Shown piece by piece: positions 1 to 12,100 of a stretch of 64,000 bases of DNA (the stretch's first letter is position 1; each line of letters starts with the position of its first letter). The stretch is taken from positions 17,111,501 to 17,175,500 of the forward strand of contig NC_071671.1 of the NCBI RefSeq assembly GCF_028554725.1, read 5' to 3'. The DNA comes from Zeugodacus cucurbitae. Lineage: Eukaryota > Arthropoda > Insecta > Diptera > Tephritidae. The notes under the pieces are model-generated. The model ran no database searches. It was given only the letters and a program-made list of their open reading frames with translations, and had not been told where the DNA came from. A program made the position numbers and the translations under genes.

Positions 1-83
1 TCTGTATAAATTTGAGGAATACATTATTCCTGTGTTGTTTCTGGACACTGTTCGATGGGCTTTCATATCATGGGACTAAGTAT

Positions 84-262
84 CATTACATGAAGGAAGA
101 AGAGATCGAAACATCTAAAAACATACTAAGTCAGTGTCCAGCTTTTGCCAGACTGCGGCTGAAACATCTCAAAAAATGTTTAACAGACTCAAAGCGGTTT
201 GTCGACTGTTGAACGTTTGCGGGATCATAAAGGTTTTGTGGTTTTGAGTTGTCCAATTGAGA
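84..262 (+). pseudogene. 3' end relic of a non-LTR retrotransposon (LINE)
   Basis: The translated stretch from about 105 to 210 reads IETSKNILSQCPAFARLRL, which resembles the cysteine-containing region after the RNase H domain of I/LOA-like insect LINEs. After one frame change the reading continues as TVERLRDHKGFVVLS, again like the last residues of such proteins. No upstream domains are in the window and the element is cut by the window edge or by decay. This is a motif-level match only, so the clade is uncertain. Confidence 0.45.
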
Positions 263-515
263 TCCTTTGACCTAACCTTACCCTTTTCTCTGTAAAAGCT
301 CTCTGAAACCATACTAACCTGATATTTTTGTCGAATATTACAATTTCTTTATTCAAAAATTTCTTTAGAAGATTAAAACTATTGGACAGCTTTATTGGAA
401 GGAAAAATAGCTAAAGCTGCCAAGCACTTATGTCAATTTGTGGTTCTAGAAATTCGAAGTAAGCTTTGTATGCGTCGAAAATTAGTATTTCATTGATTCA
501 CTGTGATGACATTAA

Positions 516-1032
516 AGTGCTGAACACAAAGCCGACGACACGACACGACGTAACGACGGCTGATTACAAATGTTGCTTTGAAGCCAGCGTCGTGAACATT
601 TTGAAAACGGCAGCGACATTTCAAATAGGAATTTCATTGTTGCCGTACGAAAATCTTTCACTTCAATACAATTTACATATTTAGATTAAAGTGAAATTTT
701 TTGTGCAAAAATTTTAAAAATATGTCGATTTATTTGCTTTAAATAATCCATTGTTATTATAAATGATATATAAAAGCTATTTTACGCTTCTGCTGGCAAA
801 ATAACGTCGTACTTGTTAGAACTTTGAATAATTTTACATTTCACATATTAGTGGCAGCTATACAGCGGCCATTGTCGTCGGCAAAATTAGAAAAATTTCT
901 AATTTGGCGACAGCGAAGACCTTTTGTCGTGAAGTCGTGCTGTTGTCTAAAAATCTTTGCCCATAAGAACACGTGTATTTAATATTTGACAGATGTCGCT
1001 CGTCGCTTGTCGTCGTCTATGTGTTCAGCACT
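516..1032. mobile_element. MITE with terminal inverted repeats, Harbinger-like
   Basis: The ends are inverted copies starting AGTGCTGAACAC at 516 and finishing GTGTTCAGCACT at 1032. Similarity extends inward through a GACGACGACA-rich tract for about 30 bases. The flanking trinucleotide TAA is present on both sides (513-515 and 1033-1035), which fits the TWA target duplication of PIF/Harbinger elements. The 517-bp interior holds no convincing coding sequence, so this is a non-autonomous element. Superfamily assignment rests only on the 3-bp duplication. Confidence 0.6.
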
Positions 1033-1035
1033 TAA

Positions 1036-1640
1036 TACACGAGCATTCGATTTTTATAAGCTAGAACCTATTATGATATTATAATATATCATAAAAAATC
1101 GTGCGTTCATACCGTGACTATTATACTTTCTGTCATTGGCTTGGACCATTTGAATTGTTTTATTTACAGGGAATTAAAAAATTCATCTCGGCCAAAAAAT
1201 GGAATTAACTCGTGCGATCATTTTTCACAACTTTCGACGTGGATTATCGCGACAAGAGTGCATTGATGAACTAAAATCTTTGTATGACTATGAAGCACCA
1301 TCCTATAGCACTATAGTATAGAACTGATAATGCAAGACCGTCATGTAACATACCGTCAGATAGAGGCATGCCTATGCATTTCTCCCACCAGCATACATTC
1401 GATATTGCATGAACACCTGGCCGTAAAAAAGGTTTGTTCTCGTTGGATCCCCCACAATTTGACAATCGCTCAAAAAAAGGCTAAAAAAAAAGTGCATCGA
1501 AAATTGGTTTGAGCGCATGCAAAAGTGTATAAATTTTGATGGAGAATATTTTGAAAAACAATAAAACCATTTTCGTTGATAAATATTCTTATTTTCATTA
1601 TTAGGCCAGAAATATATACAGCAGCCCTCGTATCTTGTAG
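1036..1640 (+). pseudogene. Internally deleted mariner transposase copy
   Basis: From 1199 the plus strand encodes MELTRAIIFHNFRRGLSRQE, the start of a mariner transposase helix-turn-helix region. Reading is then disrupted by a deletion and resumes at about 1330 with MQDRHVTYRQIEA, SIHSILHEHLAVKK and SRWIPHNLTIAQKK, the second helix-turn-helix and linker of the same family. Another deletion removes the whole DDD catalytic core. A short tail near 1500-1560 matches the last residues (INFDGEYFEKQ). The right end, near 1600-1635, looks like a mariner inverted repeat; the left end near 1036 is badly diverged. The element cannot make transposase. Confidence 0.7.
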
Positions 1641-2800
1641 TGTCAACAATTAATGAGAGAATTTCACTTGAATTTCTCTAAAGAGTGTAACTTTAAGCTG
1701 AATCTGAATGCATTCAATCACCTTTGGTTTCTACCCTTGTATTATAAGCGTTTCTGAATAGTTCGATGAACTAATGGGTGAACACGAATCATACAGCCGG
1801 TTCTCTGCAATCGAAAAAGTGGCATCGGGTTCCAAATTCGATAACCAGACCTTGAGATTGTTCAGAATCTCGTTTCGATAACCGATGTCGTCCTTTGATA
1901 TCATCTAGCCATATTCAAAGTATTATTTTTTATCGGTGCTTGTGTACGTTTTTAACCTCTGGAATGGGCATTTTTTGTAATTTGGCGTAATTTTGTACAT
2001 CTGTGTGAGTGGGAACGCCAAGAAATCGCTGTTCAACTGCATATTGATTTCCACTATAAGGATTTCGCGAAGATTTTTTTCCATCCTCCTTATTTCCTCC
2101 TTACTATATAAACTAGAAGTCCCTTTATTAACTATTTTTAAGTATTTAAGTAATGACCACTGCATCACCAGCGCCACTAATACCAACCACCCCTTAATGC
2201 AACTTTATAAACGTTACCTTCATAAACTCACCAGCAAACTCACAGTCGCCAGGATATTAATAAAATCTTGCTTTACTAACACTAACATAAAGCTGTTGTA
2301 ATCTTATTACGGCCCCTTGTATTACTATATTTATAAACTTTTATTTCAGACACGAGTATTTATGACGTCAGCAGTGTCGTACGCTTTGTCTCCTTCGTTT
2401 ACAACTGCGGTAAGTAATGAATGTCCCTTAATGTCGACATTAATAAGCTTATTGATGATAACCTTACGAAATTACGTTTTTCCTGTGTTGTACTTTACAA
2501 ACCAATATCGAAACTATAAAAATATATATTTGTGGATATCAGCAAAGGACTTTAGTTACACAGTGTATTGGTTTGCATACAAAAGCAACAATGAACCGTA
2601 AAATTGTGCTCGAAAATTGGTTATCCGCTTTTAATAAGTGTTTATGGCATGACTGCGTGTAAAAAAGGTATGCGTCTTCCAGGGTAAAAACACCAGAGTA
2701 CAGAAGGGTATGGGAATATGTTGATTTTTTAGCGTTTTAAGGATTAAATTGGAGTTGAATTTACTAAATAGTAAACGTATTGAATGCAACTCTTGAATTA
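1641..2800. other. Intergenic, no gene recognised
   Basis: AT-rich sequence without a supportable coding region. Open frames up to about 100 codons (1993-2301, 2317-2601) have no recognisable domain and ordinary AT-rich composition, and I treat them as chance frames. Confidence 0.5.
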
Positions 2801-2801
2801 G

Positions 2802-3520
2802 TCATTTAGAATGGTACATAGTTTGCCAGTTTGTACAGGTAGAATATATGAACTTGTGGAACACCTTTTTAAAAGAGTGTTTTTTGTATGCTGCAATTTC
2901 ACGTTCGATATTCGTACGAAGTTCATCAATCGTCGCTGGATTGTTGGTATAGATCATAGCCTGGACGTAGCCCCACAGGAAATAGTCTAACGGTGTCAAT
3001 TCATACGACCAATTGATGGCCAATTGACTGGGCCATTTCGTGCGATAACACATTCACCAATCTTGGTTTTTAATAAAGCGATTGTGACATTGCCTGTGTT
3101 GCTTCTGGCGCCGTCCTGTTGGAACCACATATTGTCCAAGTCCATGTCATCCAATTCGGACCAAACATATTCGGTTGTCATTGAGCGGTAGCGATTCCTA
3201 TTCACTCTAATGTTCTGGTCTTGATCATCACGGAAGAACTACGGTTCAATGACACCGCTGGTCCATAAACCGCACCAAACCGTATTTATTTCTAGATGTA
3301 ATGGTGACTCATGGTGTACGTGTGGATTGATGCATGACCAATAACGCTGATTTTCTTGATTGACGAAACCATTAAGCCAGAAATGCGCCGAGCATAAATT
3401 GGACGTAGTGCTCTTAAAGTTGAGGCCACTAACTCCGAACTTAATAATTTCGACTCGTTGTTGGATCGTATATCTTTTCATAATGAAATGGCAAACTTTA
3501 CTGAAGAAAAATGTCAAGAG
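2802..3520 (-). pseudogene. Mariner-family transposase relic, DD34D type
   Basis: Read on the minus strand from about 3480 to 2802. It begins with MKRYTIQQRVEIIKF, the usual start of this mariner group. It jumps across a large deletion to AHFWLNGFVNQENQRYW and VWCGLWTSGVIEP, then continues in other frames with MDLDNMWFQQDGARSNT (second catalytic Asp in the QQDGA motif), ISRNGPVNW-like text and LTPLDYFLWGYVQAMIY (third catalytic Asp in the TPLDYFLWG motif), and ends with a degraded tail. At least two frame changes and a deletion of the first catalytic region are visible, so it is inactive. The motif series makes the family assignment strong. Confidence 0.8.
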
Positions 3521-5263
3521 TGGGAAAAGATATGGCGTCTTCTCTTGTAGAGTCCCTTTTGAAAAACCCTTTGTTTTTAGAATTAAATTTCATCTCGAAT
3601 TCGAATAAACTTACCCCAAATAGCAACTACTCTGCGCAAGAGAGACAAACTTGTGGAACACTTTTAAAGAATATACCTATAAAGAAAGCATGTTATGAAA
3701 GAAAAAACCAGAAATGATTTCTAAAGCTATGTGAAACGTTTTTTTAATAGAGTGTATGCTTAATGTTAATATATGTACACTTTGTTTACTCAATTTCCGC
3801 TAGCTGAACTTGTGAAACACTTAGTAATGAATTTGTGGAACACCTAGCTACATATGAGCTTATCCCTTAAAGGATTTTCCAAACCACACACACACTACAA
3901 TGTAGTATATATAAATACCAACTAATCGCCATTTCAACAATTACGCTTTCCGCTCCCTATGTATGTGCAAATTAATTCCTTTCAATTAACCGCAAATTAA
4001 GCGTTTTTTTATTAATGCACGCAAAGTGCGCGGCTCAGCCGATTAAGAAGGGCGAATGAACTGCATGTAGAAGCGACACAAAAGAGAGACAAATAAAAAA
4101 TAAATGAAGAAAATTACACAAAAAGCTTGATGACGGCAACTACCAACGGCCACGACAGCAGGCCTCGACGCAACGTAACGTAATAAATCCTTTAGGAGGC
4201 ATAAACTTAATTGAAGTTGCTGTTGACTACACGATAATAAATGTGAAGATAGATTGCCCGCATAGACAGATGATGAAAACAGACACTGTTACTGCTGGGC
4301 TCTTGCAAACCACCACAACCCTTTTAGCTGCTTTTATGCGCTGGAATTTCTTATTTTTCTTTCCTTTTTTTTGCTGTTGTTATCACTCATTTTTATTGTT
4401 GTCTTGTGGTGTAATTGTCAGGTTGGCTGACAGTTAAACGAGACAACAACAACAATGACAACGGCATTGCATAATGGTCATTCAGGTGAGCACATTAAAA
4501 ATAATTAAAAAGTCTTAAAGTCACTTTTCTACAACAGTTATACTAGCAACAACCACAACAATGACAACAACAGTATGAGTCACAGTATGCTTTACATGTA
4601 CAGTTATGTATGGAAATGTAGATGGGAGGATGGAGAGTGGAGTAGTGTTAGTTGGCGGGGCAAACGACAATGTATATTCTGCCCTTAGGTAAGCTTTTAA
4701 TGCGTTAATAAAGTGCTGTAGACATTGAGCTTGCAATAAAGCGCAAATTACTTAGCTGAATAATGAACGGTGACTAGAGCATGCGTAGGGTGGCCATTTT
4801 GTTGCAAATAAATTTAAAAATAGCAGTAGCGTAAATGCGTAATTTTTGTTGCATACAAATGGATGATTTTGTATTTAAAAAGAAATAAGAAAATACTATA
4901 TAGTGATTTTTTTTTTGTTAAAACAATGTATACTTTAAAATAAACAGTTCCATACGGGTTTCAAATTGCAGAGCACTAAATAACATTAGATGTACAAAAA
5001 ATTGGGGAGTTTTACCACCTTTAAAATTTTTTTAGATCAATAAATTTAATATGGAATAAAAACTTTAATAGGTATGAGTACCAAACTAAAGCGGTTTAAA
5101 AGAGTTCAAAATATAAAATATATTTTAGAGTTGCCAACTGTGTCAATGGTCATAAGTAAATTAAATTAAATATTATAAAATTTCTGATGGAATTAGACTA
5201 AAGAGGCTTAAGAAGACTTACTGCAGAAATATATACATGTATATAGTTTAAAATATAACAAAA
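3521..5263. other. Intergenic, host-like, simple repeats
   Basis: No gene recognised. Contains a short CA run near 3886-3898 and CAA/ACA-rich triplet stretches near 4441-4460 and 4551-4570, typical of fly intergenic or intronic DNA. Several 60-70 codon frames show no domain. Confidence 0.5.
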
Positions 5264-6410
5264 ACAAGTAAGGAAAGGCTAAGTTCGGATGCAACCGAAC
5301 ATTTTATACTCTCGCAATTTATTTAGAAATTTACCTATATTTTCGGTGAAAAATTACCCTTAGACACTGAGTTCTTCATGTTTGATATCAGGTGCCTTAA
5401 AAAGTCATGGTCCGATTTTGACAATTTTTCCACAAGTGATGTCACAGCTCAAATACAGTATTTGTGTAAAGTTTTATTCCTCTATTTTTATCGGTTCCTT
5501 ATGTATACATTATGAAGTGAAAGAATCAGAAGGATTCAAAATTGAGTTATGTGGGAAGTAGGCGTAGTTGTGAACCGATTTCGTCCATATTCCACCAGTG
5601 TCATCAGGGTGTCAAGAACGTGTTATATACCGAATTTCTTTGAAATCGGTAGAGTAGTTCTTGAGATATGGTTTTTGACCCATAAGTGGGCGACGCCACG
5701 CCCATTTTCCATTTTGTAAAAAAATCTGAGTGCAGCTTCCATTTCTTATGTGAAATTTAGTGTTTCTGACGTTTTTCGTTATTGAGTTAACCCACTTCTA
5801 GTGGTTTTCAACCTAACCTTTGTATGGGAGGTGGACGTGGTTATTATCCGTTATTATTTCATTTTTGGACTGTATAAGGAAACGGCTAAAAGAAACGACT
5901 GTAGAAAGTTTGGTTTATATAGCTTTATTGGATTGCAAGATATATACAAAAGACCTATTTGGGGACGGGGTCACACCTACTTTTCCAAAAAAATTACATT
6001 CAAATGTGCCCCTCTCTAATGCAATCCTATGTTCCAAAATTTTCAAAACTTTATTTATGGCTTTGTTATAGCTTTTTATGTGTTTTTGGTTATCACCATT
6101 TTGTGGGCGTGGCAGTGGTCCGATTTCGCCCATTTAACCTTAACTTCTTATGGTGCCAAGGAATACGTCTTCCAAGTTTCATTAAGATATCTCAATTTTT
6201 ACTCAAGTTACAGCTTGCACGGATGGACAGACGGACGGACAGACGGACGGACAGACAGACATCCGGATTCTAACTTTACTCGTCACCCTGATCACTTTGG
6301 TATACATAACTTTATATCTAACTAGTTTAGTTTTAGGACTTACAAACAACCGTTATGTGGACAAAACTATAATACTCTTTTTAGCAACTTTTGTTGCGAG
6401 AGTATAAAAA
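5264..6410 (+). repeat. Family A interspersed repeat, full-length copy 1
   Basis: Starts ACAAGTAAGGAAAGGCTAAG, followed by a small hairpin and TTTTATACTCTCGCAATTTA; ends at the inverse motif GCGAGAGTATAAAA. The 1.15-kb interior shares long blocks with the copies at 8.1, 22.2, 26.6 and 49.3 kb, including GTGGGCGACGCCACGCCC and a GGAC/AGAC tetranucleotide tract (about 6221-6260). No open frame is shared between copies. The TATACTCTCGC inverted ends suggest a non-autonomous DNA element. I cannot name the superfamily; similar repeats are abundant in tephritid genomes (from memory, not searched). Confidence 0.75.
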
Positions 6411-6689
6411 TTAAAAGGTTGCCATCTTTTTGATATATGCAAGTTGAAAAAGCAGTAAGATTAAAAAACGTTTCAATATGTAATCAATTCACTAATAGTG
6501 AAAAATATTTTTAAGAAGCGTTGCCATTTCTTAAAACTTTAAATTCGTAATTTAATAAATTTAATATAGCAAATACATTATTTTCTTAGTTTAATGAAAA
6601 TGCTGTAAAACTCAGATGTTTTAAAACAAAACAAAACAAAATATTAGTTAGATGATTAAAAACGAATGCCCAAAAAGTTGCAGTATTCA

Positions 6690-8000
6690 CAAATGATTTG
6701 AGAAACGCATTTAAACTTAACTATAGTTGGTTGGATCCACTCGTCAGCATTGCTCCAGTTACTAGTAAAGAAATTAAAAGTCTTATCAGGAACGCAAGGC
6801 TCAAAAAAGCTCGTGTGTTTGATTTAATAACCGGAGAAATATTACGCAATCTACCAAAGAATTGTATAAAAAAATTGTAAACATTGAAAACAATACATTA
6901 TACCTAAGATACGTTCCATCGCTTTGGAAAGTATCTGAAGTTATTATGATACCTAAGCCGGGTAACCCAATATATGACGTCACATCTTATAGGCAAATAT
7001 CGCTTCTGCCAGCTTTATCGAAAATCTTCGAGAATGTTCTCATAAAGAGGCTATAACAGATCGAAAACACCTTATTCCAATACATGAGTTCGGCCTTCTT
7101 CTTCTTCTAGAGTTTGGCATTCGGGTCTACTGCTGAAATTGAAGTGCATGTTACCCAAACAATATTGCGAAATAATTGCTTCCTACCTAAAAGATGGATA
7201 CTTTCGCATAAAACAAGAGGACGCATACTCAAACTTGCAACCGATAGAAGCGGGTGTTCCCCAGGGAAGAGTGTTAGGGCCAATGCTTTACTTGCTGTGT
7301 CAAGGTATGTGACAGCGACATTTGCGGACAACACTGCCCTGTTAGCAGCTGGAGAGTCAAACTCAATATCTACCCTTCGAGTGCAGACAGCAGTCAATGC
7401 AATTACTAAATGGGCTTCTAAGTGGCGCATTAAATTAAACGATTCTAAATCAATGCACGTAGACTTTACTTAAAAAAAACATCATACCATCCCATTTATA
7501 TAAATGGTACTCCTATACCATATCACAATAATGCTACATACCTAGGAATCACCCTAGATGCCAAGCTTCGCTGGAAAGAGCATGTCAAGAAAAAAGATTT
7601 GAGCTTGATTTAAAATTTGCTAAGTTTTACCATCTAGTCGGTAGGAGATCCAGGCTCTCAATCGAAAATAAGCTGTTTATATATAATCAAGTACTAAAGC
7701 CAATTTGGGCCTATGGAGCTCTACTATGGGGTTGCTCGAGTCCAAACTGTATTCCCTGCATTCAGCGCTTCCAAAATAAGGTACTAAGCAGTGTAGTTAA
7801 AGGTCCTTGGTATGTTAGATCTGCGGACCTCCACCGTGATCTTTGTGTGGATTCAGTAGTAAACGAAATAACCAAACTTGCAAAGACTCACGAAATGAGG
7901 CTTAGACAGCATGTAAAAGAAGAGGCATCCAGACTCATCGGTACTGCTGAACGAGAAAACCGATTGAGACGTAAGAGGCCTTCAGACTAAGCAAGGCAAT
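6690..8000 (+). pseudogene. Jockey-clade LINE reverse transcriptase relic
   Basis: Translated segments in several frames match a Jockey-type non-LTR reverse transcriptase in the right order. KVSEVIMIPKPGNP then SYRQISLLPALSKIFEN (6930-7050) is the finger region. VPQGRVLGPMLY lies near 7254. FADNTALLA at 7321-7347 is the catalytic box, with Asn in place of the second catalytic Asp. WASKWRIKLNDSKS follows near 7410. The post-RT region IENKLFIYNQVLKPIWAYGA lies near 7660-7720. A stop near 7988 ends the protein. Frameshifts occur near 6850, 7060, 7300 and 7470. The endonuclease domain and ORF1 are missing, so this is a 5'-truncated dead copy. A family A repeat begins at 8117, just past its 3' end. 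Confidence 0.8.
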
Positions 8001-8116
8001 TGTGGTAGCAAATGAATTTGTCTCTAGCTTTTAGCTTTTAATTAATTTTTTACTCATTGGAATTGAATTGTTGCTAGTATTTCATCATTGTATACTAGGC
8101 ACAATTGTAAAATATA

Positions 8117-9170
8117 ACAAGTAAGGAAGGGCTAAGTTCGGGTGTAACCGAACATTTTATACTCTCGCAATTTATTTACTTAACTTTATTTATATTAATA
8201 ATACACAATTTGACCCACATATTCGTCATATATAGTTCATAAAGTCCATTGAAAGTTGGAAACCATAATATTAGGTTAGAAGCACCGAGGCCCTCGTTTT
8301 CGATATATGGGGCTTTAAAAACCTATATTCCGATTTCGGCGATTTTTAGAATGGGGCTGCCACACAATAAACATAGTATTTGTGCAAAGTTCTGCACCGA
8401 TATCTTCACTAGTGCTTACATTATATGTTGTAAAGTAAACGATTCAGATCGTCTTCAAAGTTCTGGTATATAAGAAGTAGGCGTGGTTGTGAAGCGATTT
8501 GGCCTATTTTCACAACATATGATTGGGATGTAAGGAAACTATTATAAACGAAGTTTCACTGAAATCGGTCGAGTAGTTCCTGAGATATGGGTTTTGACCC
8601 ATAAGTGGGCGACGCCACGCCCATTTTCCATTTTGTAAAAAAAAAACTGAGTGTAGCTTCCATCTGCCATTTCCTATGTGAAATTTAGAGTTTCTGACGT
8701 TTTTGGTTAGTGAGTTAACCCACTTTTAGTAATTTTCAACCTAACCTTTGTATAGGAGGGGGGCGTGGTTATTATCGGATTTCTGGAATTTTTGGACTGT
8801 ATAAGGAAATGGCTAAAAAAACGACTGCAGAAAGTTTGGTTTATATAGCTCTATTGACTTTATGAGTTTTCGGTTTTCGCCATTTTGTGAGCGTGACAGT
8901 GGTCCGATTTTGCCCAACTTCGAAACCAACTTCCTATGGTGCCAAGAAACAAGTGTGGTACGTTTCATTAAGATATCTAAATTTTTACTCAAGTTACAGC
9001 TTGCACAGACGGACGGACGGACAGACAGACACCCGGATTTCAGCTCCACTCTTCACCCTATATCTAACTCGTTTAGTTTTGGGTGTTACAAACAACCGTT
9101 ATGTGAACAAAACTAGAATACTCTCTTAGCAACTTTGTTGCTAGGAACTCTGTGGCGAGAGTATAAAAAA
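8117..9170 (+). repeat. Family A interspersed repeat, copy 2
   Basis: Begins ACAAGTAAGGAAGGGCTAAG with the same hairpin and CTCTCGCAA motif as copy 1, and ends GGCGAGAGTATAAAA at about 9170. It lacks roughly a hundred bases present in copy 1 between the GCAGAAAGTTTGG block and the CGCCATTTTGTGAGCGTG block. The GGAC/AGAC tract lies at about 9008-9031. It is non-coding. Confidence 0.75.
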
Positions 9171-12100
9171 TATAAAAAAAATTCAATTTTTTTCCAGAAG
9201 CCCCCTGTTCTAAAAAAAATAAGAATATGATAAAACAAATACATAAACTAAACGCTATTAATCGATTACAATTTTTTCTAATGACATTTTTGTACAGAGA
9301 CTGTACTACCTCTGAGTAAAGAGCAGTTCTGAGCAATTTCTTGATTCAATAAACCCCCAAAACTATAAAAATTCTATGAAACATTTTTATTGAAAATCAC
9401 TTAACAAATTAGTTTAGCACAAAGCAGCTGCAGCGGCAAATTTTATGCCACTAAATTAAGCAAAGCAACACCCCGCAAGTGCACTATATGACATTAGGGG
9501 GAAAATGAAACTTTTCGCCGAAAAGCTCATCAACAAAAGCAACAAATGTGCCAGCGAAAATAAAATGCATATAAAAATAAAAATTACGAGCTTACGCCCA
9601 CCTAAATGTGACTAAATAAAGTCAGTGCCACAAAAGTACCCTCCCCACTACCATTTTCTTATATTAAAATACTGTTTTGATGCGGCAAATGAATTGATGG
9701 AGAGTCTTTACTACTACAAAAACGGAAAAAAAATCCCAAAAAATTTAAGCGACAGTTCACTGCCCCTAAAAGTATGCTTCTCCAATAAATTTGTATGCTT
9801 GTAGCGACTAACGGTCATGCCGTGCTCTACCCATGCACAGCACTTTCAAATCAAGCAAATGTTGCATTTCACTGCACCAGTTCTACAACATATGGAGCAG
9901 TCCAGACGAGGCCAGTACAGGCCATTCTGCCTGCCATACAAATAGTATGTTCACCACTTTTATGGCTCATTTGACACGCGTACGCATCGTAAAATAAACG
10001 CGTTAGTTTGTTCAAAAACACATTAGGCACACACACACACATGAGTCTGCATGCATGACCGCATAAATAATGGTATAAACTAGGATATGAGACTCATAAA
10101 AGTCTGCAGGAATGATGTGCAATTGAGCAGTGCCGTTATGCCGCTGTTTATAGCCGTATCACGTGAATGTGTATGTGTGTCTATGTGCATTTTTAAGTAA
10201 GTTTATTTTTATATGCAACACAAAATTTGGCAGCTGCAGCCCGCCAATTAACGGGCGAAAAGAGGGAAGCAATAGCTTGCTTATCAATTATTTAGTAGCA
10301 TACTTTTCGGCGTTCGGCGTTGTAGACACATATTTACGATATTTTTATTTTGCTTTGCGAAAAAATAGTCCAACATATCTTCACTTTGATTAAATTCTAT
10401 ATATTTTGTCTGTCAACAAACGGCAAACTAGCGTTCTAAGCTTATCTCTCAAGACATCAGTTCATCCCTTATGACTAGAGGTGTTTAATTGTTTTGCGAT
10501 TATTAAAATATCTTCATTCCCAGTTTAGTATTTTCTAAGTTAGATTCCATATAAATGTCTTGCAATCATTAGTCAAGACTCAATACATAGAATTAACGAA
10601 ATCATGAGTTGAACTTGCGGATTTATTTTATATGAAATATACTATGATGTGAAGGTTGATTTTTATTAGACATAATCTCCGGTTATTTGTGAACTTACGA
10701 TCATATTGGTTTCGAGACTCTTTAGCTACAAATATTGCCTTCAATATATAAATTTAGACTTTGCTTAGTAGGATAATACGATTCAATGTTTTCTTCTTAT
10801 AGTAACTTCTATGTGTTATTACTCCCAAAAGTTGAATATAGCACTTCCTGAACATTGCGATAAGACTATTGAAGCTTAGTGAACAAAAACAGTGACAAGG
10901 CCGGCTAGGACACGTCCGAATAATATAGGTTGTCCAGCCTCTCTCCATTACCTCAAGTGGTCCACTCGATGTGAGACCAGCTAATAGTAGCTAACGACGA
11001 GAGAGAGGAAGATTCCGTCCGAGTCAGAAAAATTAAATGGGTCTATATATTTCACTTGAGATCGGCATAGGCCTTGTGTACTGAGACAAGAGAGAGTTCA
11101 AATAGACTAGGAGTACGCAATAACATGTTGGTTGAGAATTCCAGCAAAGCACACAGTATATGAACGAATAAGTGCACAAGGTGGTTTAATTTTGAGCTCA
11201 CGAGACCCAGCAGTATATACAAAAGCTAACAGCAATCGTAAATCTAATTCTTACACATAATTTTTAGTCGCTCTACATAACTGACAATTCCAATCCGAAA
11301 ACTAGTCAGCACATTGCTCGCATAGCGCCAGCTGATAATGCATTTTTCAAAAGGTATTTACAAGTTAGTGAAAATCCATTAATTTCAACATCGAAATGCA
11401 AGACGCGCACCCGTCCACACATATACATATATACATACAACACGAACGTGTGGCAACAATGGAAAATGCCATTCCTTAAGCCTTAAGCCATGTGCCAGGC
11501 AGGCACACGAGCAAGGAGCAGGACATCTTTAATAGACGCGCCTTGAGACGATGACAAGCCAGGAATTGAAATCGAAAGAAATGGGAATTATGGGTGTAGT
11601 CAACAACAGTAAGGAGAATAAGAGAGAGCAAGGACGCTGGAGCAGCGTGTGCGGCAGGCAGTGAGTTGCGGCCGCAATTGAAATGCAGTTCAAATGCTCA
11701 ACATACGAAATGAATGCAGCAAATGTTGTTAGCTCGTTCACTCAGTGTTCCGTTGTGCAATAACAACAATGCGGCGACATAAATAAAAATTGCATAGTCA
11801 GCCGAGCAACAGTTGGGCCGAAGCCATTGTAGTCGTGCGCATTTTACTTAAGGCCAACAATGTCATAGATCCCATAGGAAATAAATTTTCCATCACACAT
11901 TCTATTAAAATCGCCTGTCATTGTCGTCGTTGACGCTAATGTCTTCTTTTTGCTTGTCTTGTGTACCACCACCTTCAGTATTTGTTAGTAGACAATGTCG
12001 TTTCCCTCAGCCCTTGGTTCTGTGTGGGTTGCTTTACTCTTTTTCCTATTTTTTCTGCCGGACATTCGCCTTCTTGTCGCCGCTCATCTTGGTACTGCTT

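Noticed and set aside
2361..2369. TGACGTCA cAMP-response-type palindrome
   Set aside because: An eight-base palindrome is expected about once in 64 kb and no gene or promoter is nearby.
6221..6260. GGACAGACGGAC tract as a regulatory or CRISPR array
   Set aside because: A plain tetranucleotide microsatellite that varies in length between family A copies.
5801..6325. Several overlapping 70-104 codon frames in family A copy 1
   Set aside because: None is conserved in the other copies and they include the simple-repeat tract (DRRTDRRTD). Non-coding.
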